Source: Cyclotella cryptica | Taxonomy: Eukaryota; Bacillariophyta; Thalassiosirophyceae; Thalassiosirales; Thalassiosiraceae | Direction: 5' to 3' | Assembly: GCA_013187285.1 (NCBI GenBank) | Contig: JABMIG010000098.1 | Coordinates: forward strand, 259,001-323,000 | Length of the DNA: 64,000 bases | Shown: piece by piece, positions 43,774 to 54,408 of the stretch | Layout: every line of letters begins with the position of its first letter | Numbering within the stretch: the first letter of the stretch is position 1 | Translations under genes and position numbers: made by a program | Notes under the pieces: generated by a model | What the model was told of the DNA's origin: nothing | What the model saw: only the letters and a program-made list of their open reading frames with translations | The model's database searches: none

Positions 43774-44117
43774 CACCCTCGCCGAACACTTGGTTTAGCA
43801 GCACGTGAAAGAAATCTAGGGGAGGTGGGCATGTGGACATAGAGTGGGCGAAGTGATAAATGGTGCCCACCGGGATGTGCCTTGCTAGGATAGTCTGCAA
43901 GATTCTCTAGGCCCGGGTGGTATTGAAAATCGAACAATCTGTTGACGTGATTTTCGAGAAGCCAAAAGTAACGCATTTCCATGCTGCGTGATTTCTGACG
44001 TTTAACAGTGTTGTTGACAATTCCGATCGTCGTGGAGTTGTCGCAATGGATGGGGGTGGGAGGTTGGGGATGCCCCAATTCGTGGAGGGTAAGTCGCATG
44101 ATTTTGGCCTCTTTCAC
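43674..44117 (-). other. RNase H region of the Copia element
   Basis: EAKIMRLTLHELGHPQPPTP, the IHCDNSTTIGIVNN Asp and RYFWLLENHVNRLFDFQYHP match the Copia RNase H end. It degrades the RNA strand during reverse transcription. Confidence 0.8.
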
Positions 44118-44170
44118 GTTGAGGAAGAGGGCGCCCAGTTCTGCTTCGGCAGCGGAGGCGGCGACGAATT

Positions 44171-45225
44171 TTAATATTGTGCAGAGGACGGCAATGGCGC
44201 CGTTGAGTTTGATGGGGGTATTGTTTTTGGTATTGAGCCGAGGAAGAATATGCCGGCTGCTCTGCTTTTAGCTGCTTTAACGGAGAGGTAGCTGGCATCG
44301 GAGTGCACGTTGAGGATCATGTCGGATGCGTTGTAGCGAATTCGTGCATCTGGGTGCGTGGACATGTAGTCGAGGAAGTGGTTGCATCGTTTTAGTGTGT
44401 TTTCGGTGGCATGTGCTTGCTGTGTTGCTAATTCGCTTAGGGCCTGGGCGATGGTGGGGTCTGTGGCTCGCGAATAGTAGAGGAAGGAGCCAACAATTTG
44501 CTGGATATGTCTGATTTGTTTCGAGTTCAAGGTGGGGGATTCATCAGGTGGGAGAGTTTCCTGGAGTTTGTTGCCGTATTTGATGGGATATGGTTCCCAG
44601 GGTGTGTGGACAGGTTTTCTGGGCGGGGATGATTGTATTTTGTCAGTTGTTTGTTGACATATCCTGGCATGGAGATGTCTAAAAATTTGTTGTTGTAATC
44701 CCAACTTAGTGAGATGCCGCAGTAGAGACCGCCGGTGAGATCAACTTTGACATCGTAGTGTTTCTTGATTGTTTGGAGGAGGTGATCCAAATGTTCTTTG
44801 CCGATGTATTTAATACCAAAGTCATCGGCGACTAAGGTGAATTGTATTGGCCTGCTGATGTGTTTGAAAAGTCCCGGGGTGTGCGGAAGCTCAAAGTACC
44901 CGTCTGTTGCCAGTCGTTGTTTGAGGAGTTTGTTTGCAAGGATACCTGCTTGTGGGAGGCCATAACAACCTCGTCGTATCTCCATGTATACGTGGCCATT
45001 GTAAATTTTGTCCCAGAGTTTGTATTTGTCCATGAATGCCTTGGGGATGAGGTCAGCTTTGATGCGCATGTACTCATACCTGTCCATTGGGGTTTGCAAA
45101 TACATGTTTTCAATATCTGCGCATGCGAAACGGGCCCCTGGTGTACTTATTGTTGAATTCCAGAGTATTTTTGCTGTGGTGAGGTCAGCGGTGCGGGTGG
45201 TGAGTTCTCCCGGATAGTTTATCAA
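44171..45225 (-). other. Reverse transcriptase region of the Copia element
   Basis: FACADIENMYLQTPMDRYEY, GLPQAGILANKLLKQRL and FTLVADDFGIKYIGKEH carry the Copia RT motifs A, B and C (motif C here is V-A-D-D). MQ/LSYLVGSFLYYSRATDPT-like text and SELATQQAHATENTLKR follow as the connection to RNase H. Confidence 0.82.
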
Positions 45226-45302
45226 GTTGCCTCCGACAGTTATGCGAACACGGTTGGGGTCATCTTTCTGTGGGCGGTAGTCTACGACAATGCGGGCATA
45301 TG

Positions 45303-47681
45303 TTACCGTCGGTCTCGTGGTATACGTTTGATTTCATCGTGTGTCATGAAAAAAATTGTGTCTGTTCCGTTGTTCCCGTTCCAGCCTTGTGCGAGTCGGC
45401 CCAATTCCTTGCACATGGCTTGTGTCCAGACATCTTGGAGTGCTGGATCGTTTGCCAATTTTTCGTACTTTGTGATTGTTTCTTTAGTTATGGGGTGCAC
45501 AACGCCGTTGCACACATGGTCGAGTTGTGTGTCAAAGGTGAGGACTGGTTTGTTGTCAAATAACTTGTCTGGCGTGAACATGTAGTGCCAATTGTGTTGC
45601 AGGTGTTGTCCGGCGACATGATGGAGGGCCTTGTTTGTAATGTTACATGGAGTGTTGGTGGAGTGAGTAAACAGGTTGTGTTTAGTGGTGTGAATGGCAT
45701 TTGCATCGTCTTGTGTGATGTAGTTTCGTGGCGGCCGTTGCTGTTTAGGCGTTGGGGTGGTGTCATGTCGTTCGCCGGTGTTCAGCGGTGCTTCTTCGAT
45801 AGGAGTGTTGTTTCTGGTACGTCGGGAGTGTACGTGGCGTTGTGTGCGCAGTGTGTCGGGGTTGGTGGGGTTTGTTGACGTGGACGGTGTGGCTATTGGC
45901 GGTTCCACCCTCGGAGCTGGCGACGAACGGGGCACCCTCGTAACTGGATGCGAGTGCGTTGAGACAGTTTGTTCAGTTGCGTTTGTGCTGCTGTTAAAAA
46001 TGTCTGCAAGTTGGCGTAGCGCTGCAGTGTGTTGCGCTGTGAGTGTGAGTGGTGCTGTTGACATGTTTTTGATTGCGCTGATTAAGTCTTGTGCTGCCAA
46101 GCGGATGGTGGCCCCGGGCTCAATGGCGGGCATTTTTGTGTGTGTTGGAAAAAACTTTGCAGATCCGGAGATTCGGTAACCTTTGGTGGATGGAATGAAA
46201 AATCTGTAGTTGCGATAGTGATTCTTTGCTGGTCCGACGTACCAAGCATCGAGTGCATGGTTTTGCCACGTTTTGCGTGCTGATGGGTCCAAAAGGATGA
46301 GTGCCCTGGTTCCGACAGGAGCCAGTGGTGTTTTGTTGAAATTGAATTGTCCATCTAGTATCGCGTATGCTGAGAGTTTTGGATTGACTCGTGAGACGCG
46401 GAGAAGATTGAGTGTGTCCTGACCTTGTACGATAAATTGGCACCAGAGTTGGATTGGGCAGTTTGGGTCGAGGGTGCCCATGCCGGCCAACCAGTGTTCT
46501 TTCCATGTTTGTATTGCGCATTCGGCCGCGTTGACTCGGTGATCATCTGGGTTGACTAATTGGATGTCTGCTTTTGTTGATCTTATGTATTTTTCGACAG
46601 CTTTGCTGCATTGGTTATCCATGACGTTTAGTTTTGGTTGAAAACCGCGCTCGGTGAGGTACTCGTAGACATCGCGGAAGGCGGCGGTGAGTGATTTGTC
46701 TGTCTGGTCTTTCAATGCGCGGACTAAAATTGCGTTACTGCGATATTCGTATGCAACGAACTGATATTTGTTGCTGTGATATGATGTGACGGGAAAGGCA
46801 CCTGTCTGATCTGTGTATAGTGTTCCATCGTTTTGTTCTGCTATCGTTGCGGCGACAAACAGTTCAAAATCCACGTCTGAGTTTATTGTTGGCCGGAAAT
46901 CCTGGTTGATAGCTTCTATGTTGGCTTGTCGCGTGTGGGTTGTTGATCTGGTGTGCTTTTTAACTCGTCTTAAGTGCCCTTTTGCTGTTGCTGTTGATTC
47001 GGGGAGGTATTTTCGGACCTGTGTAGATGTGATCGGCGGAAAGCCGATAAGCTGATCATTGTCGATGGCTTGGCAGAAGGTATGTACTGTTGGTGAAAAC
47101 AAACATTGATGAATGTATTGAATTGTCTCAGCGAGGGTTGTAGTGTGGTAGACGCTATTGCCGAGGTGGCTCAGTGTGGTGTTGTTGTATATCGTGAACG
47201 GTGTGTATTGAAGTGATTGCTGTAGTGGGATGTACCAAAGTCCGTTGTGCTTATTTTTTCGTCGAGTCATGATGATGGTGTCGTTGTGAAGGATGTGACA
47301 CTCGTTGTTGGAGAAAATGACTTTACAGCCTGCGTCGCACATCTTTGCAACAGAAATAAGGGAGTGATTCTTCATCCCTGGGATGATGTACCCTCGTTTT
47401 GCTGTCTTGGGTAAGGGTATGTCGAGCTCACATTTGTGTGAGGAGCGTAAGGTTGATTGATCTGGCAGCGTGACCTGAATTGGATGGTGTATGGTTGTCT
47501 TTGTTTTTACATTTGCTGTGGGTGTGAAGTAGTTGTCGGAGGCTCCTGAGTCGACGATGGCGAAGTCGTCAGTGGAGTAGGAGGGTGTTGTGGATGGTAC
47601 TCCAGCAGCGAGACAAATGTGTTGGGTGGGGATCGGAAGTATGTTAAGGTCTGTGTAATGTGGTAGTTTATTGTTATTCAT
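45303..47681 (-). other. Protease and integrase region of the Copia element
   Basis: A single open frame of 792 codons. The aspartic protease site is AIVDSGASDNYFTP near its start. A long integrase part has LYTDQTGAFPVTS and a VMDNQCSKAVEKYI step with the following HRVNAAECAIQTWKEHWLAG, as in diatom Copia elements whose integrase core is diverged. The C-terminal part leads into the RT with KYEKLANDPALQDVWTQAMC. Confidence 0.82.
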
Positions 47682-47699
47682 TATGTTCCTAACTTCCGC

Positions 47700-49209
47700 C
47701 CCTTTCCGTCACAATTGTGTTTTGTGTTTGTTCTTTTGACAGCCATTGCAAGGGTTCTCTCGCGTGGCATGGTATACATGGCCTTGCTTGGGATATGGAC
47801 AGGTTCCGCTGTGATGATCGTCCGCGACGTCATAGCCGCAACTCCAACAATAGTTCCAGTTTTTGTGATATTTAACTGGGTTCGTGTGAGTAGGTTTATG
47901 GTAGAAGCCCTGCGGTGGGTGCGTTTGTTGTGGTGGATACGATGGGGGTGTCCACTGTGGTGGGTGGGTGGGTGCGTTGTGGTATTGAGTGGTGTGTCGT
48001 CCACGTCCGCGGTTGCCGCGTCCTCGATTTCCACCGCTGCGTCCATAGGTTCGACCACCGTAGGGTCTTTGGGATGGAGGTTGTGGTACGTACGCTTGAC
48101 CTTGCATGTACATCTGTCCTTGTATGGGTTGATAAGGAGCTTGGGTGTTGTGTTGCTGGGGGTATGTATTATACACTGGTGCGTTTTGGGCAGGCGGGGC
48201 TGAGTTGACTGCGTTTGCGAGTCCTTCCATTTTGCGGGTGAGGTCTGCGATCTGTGTTTGTATGCTGTTGGCCATTTGTGCATTCGTAGCGGACAGGGTG
48301 CTGAATGTGGCAGCGTTGTGACTGTTGGTTTCGCCGAAGTGTTGTAGACTTGTGAAGTAAGCTTGCTCTGTGTCTTGATGCTCGGTTTCTGCTGTGACGT
48401 TGCCGCCGTAGCCGGTTGTGCTGCGGTGTTGCTAGTTTCATGCCATAGGTCATACTCACTTTGCCAGTATTCCTCGAAATCTGTCCAGGTGCGATCTTGG
48501 TTCGGTCGGCGTTTCCAGCCTTGATACTGGGTTGCAAAAAGGCCGGTGTCAAGGATTGCCTTTTCGCCAAGGGTGACGAGTTCTTTATCCGTTTTTTGTT
48601 GTCCAACGAAATATGCAAAGACAGCTCCATCGCGAATTTGCTTGATGAGAAAGGAGATATCATCGGTGGCATCCCATGCACCTCGCATTCTCTCGTCGTT
48701 GCGAGTGATGTCGTGGGGTGATGGTCGTCCAAATTTGGTGTTGAGGCGGAGATAGAACGCTTGGAAGGTGCGGTCGGGTGTGCCAACGAACATGTTGGAT
48801 AATTGGGCACGGAACTTGGGATCAAGCTTGGACTTGGTGGTTGCGATGAGTGCCTTGTTGGTATTGACCATTTGGTCATACAGTTCTTTGTTTTTCTGCC
48901 ATTGAATTGAAATGACAGCATTTTCTTGTTGTGTTCCATTTGCATTGTAGGGTGGTACGAGTGGGGGTTGGATGGGCGCCACGATGTTTTCGCCGTGAGT
49001 GAAGCATAGAGAGCTTGCGGAAAACTAACCAAGACATTCCATAATTCGAGTAGTCGCAATCTATGTTGCGACAGCCATTCGCGAGTTGATTGACTAGTTT
49101 GACGAGTTTGTGGCAGTCAGGGCGGCCTTCAAGATTGTCAATGCCTTCGGTTTCGATGATGTCGACAAGAGATGCGACGTCGGGAGCTTTGTATATGGAA
49201 GATGCCATG
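47700..49209 (-). other. gag region of the Copia element
   Basis: MASSIYKAPDVASLVDIIET starts the gag. VISIQWQKNKELYDQMVNTN and MFVGTPDRTFQAFYLRLNTK mark its core. A Gln/Pro/Gly/Arg-rich tail and a CCHC-type knuckle (NYCWSCGYDVADDHHSGTCP) end it. The capsid core is the same family as in the fragment at 41710-42876. Confidence 0.82.
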
Positions 49210-49302
49210 TTGAGTGTCAGCACGATGGTGACGTGAAGATTATTCGATGTGTAAAGGGTAACGAGATGTGTTACGGAGGGAGTTGAATGATTTACTAAGT
49301 TC

Positions 49303-49584
49303 TGTCAATAGTACTTGCACATAGTGTGTGAATAATTACTAGTATTTCGTGTGTTAACGACGAACTTAGTAAATTATGAGGTCTAAGTGTAATGTAGTAT
49401 TGTGTGAGTCCTAAGGCTCATTGGACTGTTGTCGCAGTGTCCTAAGTTTCACTGGACATGGGGAGAGGGCTCATGTCCCTCCCACTAGGCTGCTGCTGCT
49501 GGCATGTGGTCGGTTCCACGTGGAACACGTGCTAAGGTAGGTAGAGGATACTTACGTATCCTAGTGAGTCCTACCTTATCAGCA
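49303..49584 (-). repeat. LTR of the Copia element, 5' LTR in element orientation
   Basis: A 282-bp repeat that I read as identical to 43492-43773. Confidence 0.92.
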
Positions 49585-50791
49585 TGGGTTGTGCTTTAGA
49601 AAACCACCACTACTTGATCTCTCTTTTGCATCTCATTTTCTTTCAATTGTGTCTTCAGCCACTCTCAACTCTACAGCAGAAACTCCTCAACACTTGAGGA
49701 AAAGTCCACCAGAATTGCTTTCAGCAGACCACTGTGCAGCAGTCTCTCAGTCACAGGGGGACAACGTTGTTGAGAAGGCCACGAAAACAAGGTTGAGAGT
49801 ATTGCACAAGACGAACCAGATCCAGATGAGAGTGGTGGGGATAGTACTGAAGGGGATGTGAATGGAGGGGGCAGTGGTAATGATGATGTATTATTTTTCA
49901 TGTCACATCTCCTTGGACCATCCAAATATGATGCAGATTGCATTCATCGTTAGTTAGTTATCCTACTGAAATGTGCAACTCCACCTGATACTGATACCTT
50001 ACAAAAGGCACCTCTGCGCTCTTGTTTTGCAATCATTGACAAGGAAAGTAAGTTGACTGATTCTTGGAGGAGGGTGATCATCAGATAAGTTGAACTTGGG
50101 AAGTTTTGGATGAATTAGGCAAAAGTGTCTTGGATACTGTACATTCAGAAGGTGAGAAGTGTGTCATAGATCAGTGGGGAACATGGTACAAGCATCCAAG
50201 TATGGGGGACTATGAAAAGGCAAAGTTAGCAGATGAAGGAAGAAAATTGAACATGGATGAAAATGAAATTCTCATGCAAGAATCACCTAGGAGAAAGCAT
50301 TTGCGAGATTTGGCTTATGACTCCATGACTACTCAGGGACGGGCAATGAAGAAGGGGGCCCAAGTGAACACGGGGAATTTTTCCATTGGTTCAATTGTGC
50401 CAGTTCCGCTACATGATGTGGATACTACAAAGGCAGATGGTAAGAACCTGACACTTGTCGTTGTTAAGGTTGTCAAAAAGAAGGACAAAAGTTGCCCAAT
50501 GTATCGGTTAGCATGCAAGGTGGGAGTTCTTGATACACTGTATCATCCAATCTACATCACCATCATTCCTAAATCTAATGCAGTTCTGGGATTGGAGAAT
50601 GTGTGTGGCCAATGGACCGGATTGCCAAGGAAAAAAAAGGGATGGCAGCAGCTTCCATGTCGATAGTAGGTGGACAGGGAATACATCTTGGATGTGGGTG
50701 CAAAAGTGGTACGTGTCGTACAAGGCGATGTGCATGTTTCAAAGCCGGGATGAAATTCAAAATGTCACATGAGGGAGGTTGCTACAAGTAG
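49585..50791 (+). pseudogene. C-terminal part of the KRBA2-like integrase protein (fossil)
   Basis: The gene resumes after the Copia element. From about 50106 it reads EKCVIDQWGTWYKHPSMGDY, then a segment with RAMKKGAQVNTGNFSIGSIV and NLTLVVVKVVKKKDKSCPMY, the small domain that follows the integrase in KRBA2/SCAND3-like proteins. It ends in the Cys-rich tail GIHLGCGCKSGTCRTRRCAC, then FKAGMKF, a probable zinc-binding module. The stretch 49600-50100 is acidic linker. It is broken at a few points. Confidence 0.68.
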
Positions 50792-50959
50792 AGGTCTTCA
50801 ACAGTGTTAGCTGATTGCTAATTAAACTAATGAGTGAGTCACAGAAATTTGTTCATCATTCAATTGAACCGTAAGAGAATGAAGCCATCCCAATTGATGC
50901 ATTACAGCAATGAGCTTAAGTGATTCTTGTGAAACAACTTACTACAATGGCAACATGAA

Positions 50960-51610
50960 AATATTGTAGTTAACAAAAAACAATAAAAAAGATACAAAAC
51001 AACATTGGTCGAATGGGGTGGGAAAATACATGAATTGTAGGGGTGTGATTGATTATGCGATTCGGTAACTGTACAATTGATCGTAACTGTACGATGATCG
51101 TACGGAATTAGCAAAAAACAGGTACAAAACAAAATTGGTCAAATGGGTGGTAAAATACATGTGATTGTCTGGGTGCAATTGATCATTTGGGTTCGATTGA
51201 AGGTATGATGGGTGGGGTGTGATCGAAGGGTGCGATTGGAAGGGTGTGATCAGTCGTAAGACTGAGATTGGTTCACTGGGTGGTTTCCGATTTAAGGGGT
51301 GCTATCAATTGCAGGGGTGCAATCGATTGTATGGGTGAAAATGATCCACGTATCAGTGTGATCGATTGTAAGAGAGAGGTTGGTCACATGGGATGGGATC
51401 GGTTGGCTGCAAAGATCGCAGGGGTGCAATTGATTGTAGGGGTGTGATCAATTGAAGGGTTGTGCTTGATTGTATCAGTGCAATCAATCATAAGAGTGAG
51501 GTGGGTCAATGAGATGGGATTGATTGTGTGATTTATTGCAGGGGTGCTATCTATCAAACCAGTGAGCTTTATCATATGATGTCGATTGTAGGAGCGCTAT
51601 AGGGAGCCTG
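50960..51610. repeat. Degenerate minisatellite, GGGTGYGATYGATTGTA-like units
   Basis: From about 51035 the plus strand repeats variants of AGGGGTGTGATCGATTGTA every 17-30 bp, some 20 times or more, mixed with GGTCACATGGGATGGGAT-like longer units. Two copies of a longer phrase (TACAAAACAA(C/A)ATTGGTC(G/A)AATGGG ... AAAATACATG) near 50992 and 51124 show a higher-order period of about 130 bp. It lies within the right part of the KRBA2-like element. Confidence 0.75.
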
Positions 51611-51799
51611 ATAGACAAAAAATGATGTGAGTTTTTACAGAAGGATATTGAGTTCCCGTGTATTAGAATGGAAGTAAAAAAGTTCAACTTGCCTCTTGTC
51701 TGATGTTGGGCAACAAGATATGTTTAAGATTTTTGGGAAACAGTACCTTAGTGATCTGCACAGCACCAGTGCCAGTATGGGACACAAACATGACCCCAT

Positions 51800-52046
51800 T
51801 CGGGCACCAGTGCCTGAACAGGGACTAGTGCTGCAACGGGGGTCAAGGTGGTTCAAGGGTCGTTGTCCAGGGCTGGCACTGGGTGCCCAGTGCCAGCACT
51901 GGGCTTTTGACACAACCCAGTGCCAGCAATGGGCATCGTTTGTGGTCCCAGTGCTGGCACTGGGACAAATTCACCCAGTGCCAGCAATGGGACTTTGACA
52001 TGTCCCAGTGCCGGCACTGGGACAGTGCCAGGATGGGTCTCAACAT
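51800..52046. repeat. Right terminal inverted repeat with five 18-bp palindromic units
   Basis: Units of the form CCCAGTGCNNGCA(C/A)TGGG lie at 51886-51903, 51916-51933, 51947-51964, 51974-51991 and 52004-52021, spaced 27-31 bp. The outer two or three mirror the left end closely; the inner ones are extra. The outer tail GACAGTGCCAGGATGGGTCT pairs with the left GGGACCCAACCTGGCACCGT region. Confidence 0.82.
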
Positions 52047-52546
52047 GTACAAGTCAGAATTGACTTTGGCCCCCTATATGTCAGATATCTTTGGCCACTC
52101 GTGTGGCTTCAATATCCACCCCCTGAGACCCCTCCAAGAATGCAAAACCCTTTGGGACTACCATATCTTGAGCGCATAAGTCCAGCTCTAATACACGCCT
52201 CCAGCTTGTTGCGATCACCACCTAAAATTGGCTTCAGTTAGGGGTCTAAATTGAGATAATGGTTCAAAGTCCAACACATAGAAATTGGTATTGTTTCTAC
52301 GGTGATGTCCATGTCAGATACCGAACATGGTGATAATTGTGGGATCTTGTTAGAATAATGGCACATTATGTGAATTCCTGGGTGATAATTTTTATTGTCT
52401 CTTAACGTAAGCAACTGATAGACTATCTGACGCTCCGCAACTAAGAATTTTTGTCAAAATATGTGTAATTTTACATAGGAACAATATGTGACCACCTGAA
52501 TGGTTCAAAGTCTAGTCAATGGGCCAAAGTCAATTCTGACTTGTAC
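52047..52546. mobile_element. MITE-like element, 500 bp, with 26-bp inverted ends
   Basis: The left end 52047-52072 (starting GTACAAGTCAGAATTGACTT) is the exact reverse complement of 52521-52546. The interior has no gene. It abuts the right end of the KRBA2-like element. Related sequence occurs in inverse orientation at about 57690-57830 and again near 60342, so it is a small family. The 4-base GTAC at each tip could include target duplication. Confidence 0.78.
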
Positions 52547-53499
52547 CTAACTTCTTAATTTGATTTTCTGGCAGTTGGTCAAAAAGTTTATCACTAATTT
52601 CCTCTAGTTGTGACCAAATTTAGGGTACCTGGCTACTGTAGTGAGGTCAGTCTGGCGGTCGGCCAAGTACCAGGGTATCATCACACACAAACCCCGAGTC
52701 ATGGGTTAAGCCTGGGTATTTGTTACATGAGGCAAATTTCTCCTGTGTTGCTACAGAGGAATTAATTACAGAAATTAGACAGAAAATTTTGACCGACGTT
52801 TTCGGTACCTAGGTACGCATAGTTTTTTGGTTGGCAAGCAAAATTCCGGTCAGGATACCTAACTACATTGAAAACAGTATTTTGCGGCCAAATTGGGTAC
52901 TTGGGTCTTAGTGAAATTTGTTAGCATGCCACCCCTCCTTATCTTACAGTTCAGGACTGGATCAGGAGGGGTGTACTCAAGCCTCCCTGAGAATTGATAC
53001 AGATTGATACCCTCGTATCTTTAATAATTACTCAGGTGGCAGGCCTACTCCGTAGAACTATGTAGACTTGGTGCAAGTTTTGATTCGTGTACTCATTTTA
53101 GGGATGCACTGGGACCGGGTACTACACGGTACCACGTGGGTTTTGAAGTGACCCAAGGATAAAATGCTCTCAAACCCACTGGGAGTCTGCAGTAGTTTGC
53201 ACAACAACAAAAAACCGGTGCACCACGGTAATTTCCACCCCCAGCAGAAATCCAACCATTTCTCTTCCTGTGCTGTTTTCTAAGCGTGGTTGATTCACTG
53301 GCACATTTTTAATTACCCATTCATTGCGCTGGCTGGGTGTTTGTGATGGTTTTGATAAGATGATTATCGCCCCTGTTAAAATAGCTCACAAAATCCTCCC
53401 TCTTCGCCCACTCCAATCATTCAAATATCAAAATAAACAACATTCTACTCTAGAGGTTAGGATCATAGGGGGAATGCCTTTGAATGCAAGTTAAAATGT
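52547..53499. other. Non-coding stretch right of the MITE
   Basis: No gene is seen. A diverged direct repeat (CCAAATTTAGGGTACCTGGCTA near 52616, shortened in the copy CCAAATTGGGTACTTGGGTC near 52889) suggests an old repeat. Confidence 0.35.
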
Positions 53500-54240
53500 G
53501 ATTTTATATCATTTATGGGTCGTTTTCACTTTTGGTGTTTTTATTAAGTTGAAACACAAATATGAACCACCACAACTAACCCCTTCCTACTTCTCATTTT
53601 TAAAAGGATCTAAAAATCTAATTGAAATGGTTGCACATCAACAGATTCTACATTTGAATTGTCAAAAACAGTGAGAGTTTGACCGTTTGACAACTGTTTC
53701 CTTACAAGAGAATTTAAATTAGTCTACTGCCTACACATTCCCAATTAACTAACCCCCTTCCACCTCCAACCTCCCCAAAAGCACCTCAGAATCTGACAGA
53801 ATTGGTCCAGTACCAACAGAATCTACCCTGTAAACTCAGAAAACAGTGAGAGTTTAAGTGTTTTGTTTCCGTTCCCTTGTTTGATGTTATGAATTTCCAT
53901 TCGCACTCACACAGCATCAGTACTAAAATCCTCTTTTCTCGTTTTTCATAATGATCACATCAGAATCTGATTTATCAGGCAGTATATCAACAGATCCTGC
54001 TTTGATATTGTTGATAACAGTGAGAGTTTGACCGCTCTATGACCATTTCCTTGCGGGATATTTTTTAATTACTCCGCACAACTACACACTCAACACTATC
54101 CCCTTTTTGCTGATCTTTTCCTAAAAAATACCTCATAAACTGCTATATTGTGTCACATACAAATGGATTCTACCCTGGAATTGTCAACATTGGTGAAAGT
54201 TATCTGGTTTTGTGTCCATTTCTTTGATCGACTGTATACT
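53500..54240. repeat. Tandem array of about four 175-bp units
   Basis: The marker ACAGTGAGAGTTT recurs at 53668, 53843 and 54017, with a worn copy near 54187, so the period is 174-176 bp. Each unit also carries ATCAGAATCTGA-like or CAACAGATTCTA-like text before the marker and TTCCTT after it. No coding function is seen. Confidence 0.82.
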
Positions 54241-54408
54241 TAGTTTCACATGTCCTGGACATGTCCTTGAACGTGTCCAATGTCCTCTGACATTTCCAAA
54301 CTCGAGCCAATAAAGGTGAGATCTGCATGGTACTTCCTGCTGATTTGATGTCCTTATAGCCTAACAAGTTCTGTTCAACACCAGTCTTTACTTTTAAAAA
54401 CAGGACGA

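Larger units (their letters stand above)
43492..49584 (-). mobile_element. Copia-type LTR retrotransposon, 6.1 kb, nearly whole and recent (fossil)
   Basis: Two 282-bp LTRs (TG...CA) and the 5-bp duplication TGGGT (43487-43491 and 49585-49589) define it exactly. The parts lie on minus in Copia order: gag (about 49209-47700), protease and integrase (47681-45303), reverse transcriptase (45225-44171) and RNase H (44117-43674). By eye the LTRs are identical, so insertion is very recent. The coding parts look nearly whole; they change frame a few times, some of which may be read-through used by the family rather than damage. It sits inside the KRBA2-like element and is the youngest layer of the nest. 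Confidence 0.9.
39745..52046 (+). mobile_element. KRBA2/SCAND3-type integrase transposon-like element with palindromic inverted ends (fossil)
   Basis: Long inverted repeats at 39745-39890 and about 51800-52046 bracket a plus-strand gene that starts near 40263, carries a retroviral-type (rve) integrase core and ends at 50791 in a Cys-rich tail, the architecture of animal KRBA2/SCAND3-like proteins. The host-element DNA is about 4.7 kb; the rest is two younger insertions, a Copia fragment (41400-42876) and a Copia element (43492-49584). The element is broken by these insertions plus a handful of small breaks, so it is a fossil of moderate age, older than the Copia copies. The outermost bases and target duplication are not certain. 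A GIN/Ginger-like DNA transposon is my best guess; an unrecognised new group is possible. Confidence 0.7.

Noticed and set aside
51886-52021. Regularly spaced repeats with intervening segments, reminiscent of a CRISPR array
   Set aside because: The repeats are 18-bp palindromes with spacers of only about 9-13 bp, they are mirrored at the other end of a transposon-like element, and the DNA is eukaryotic.
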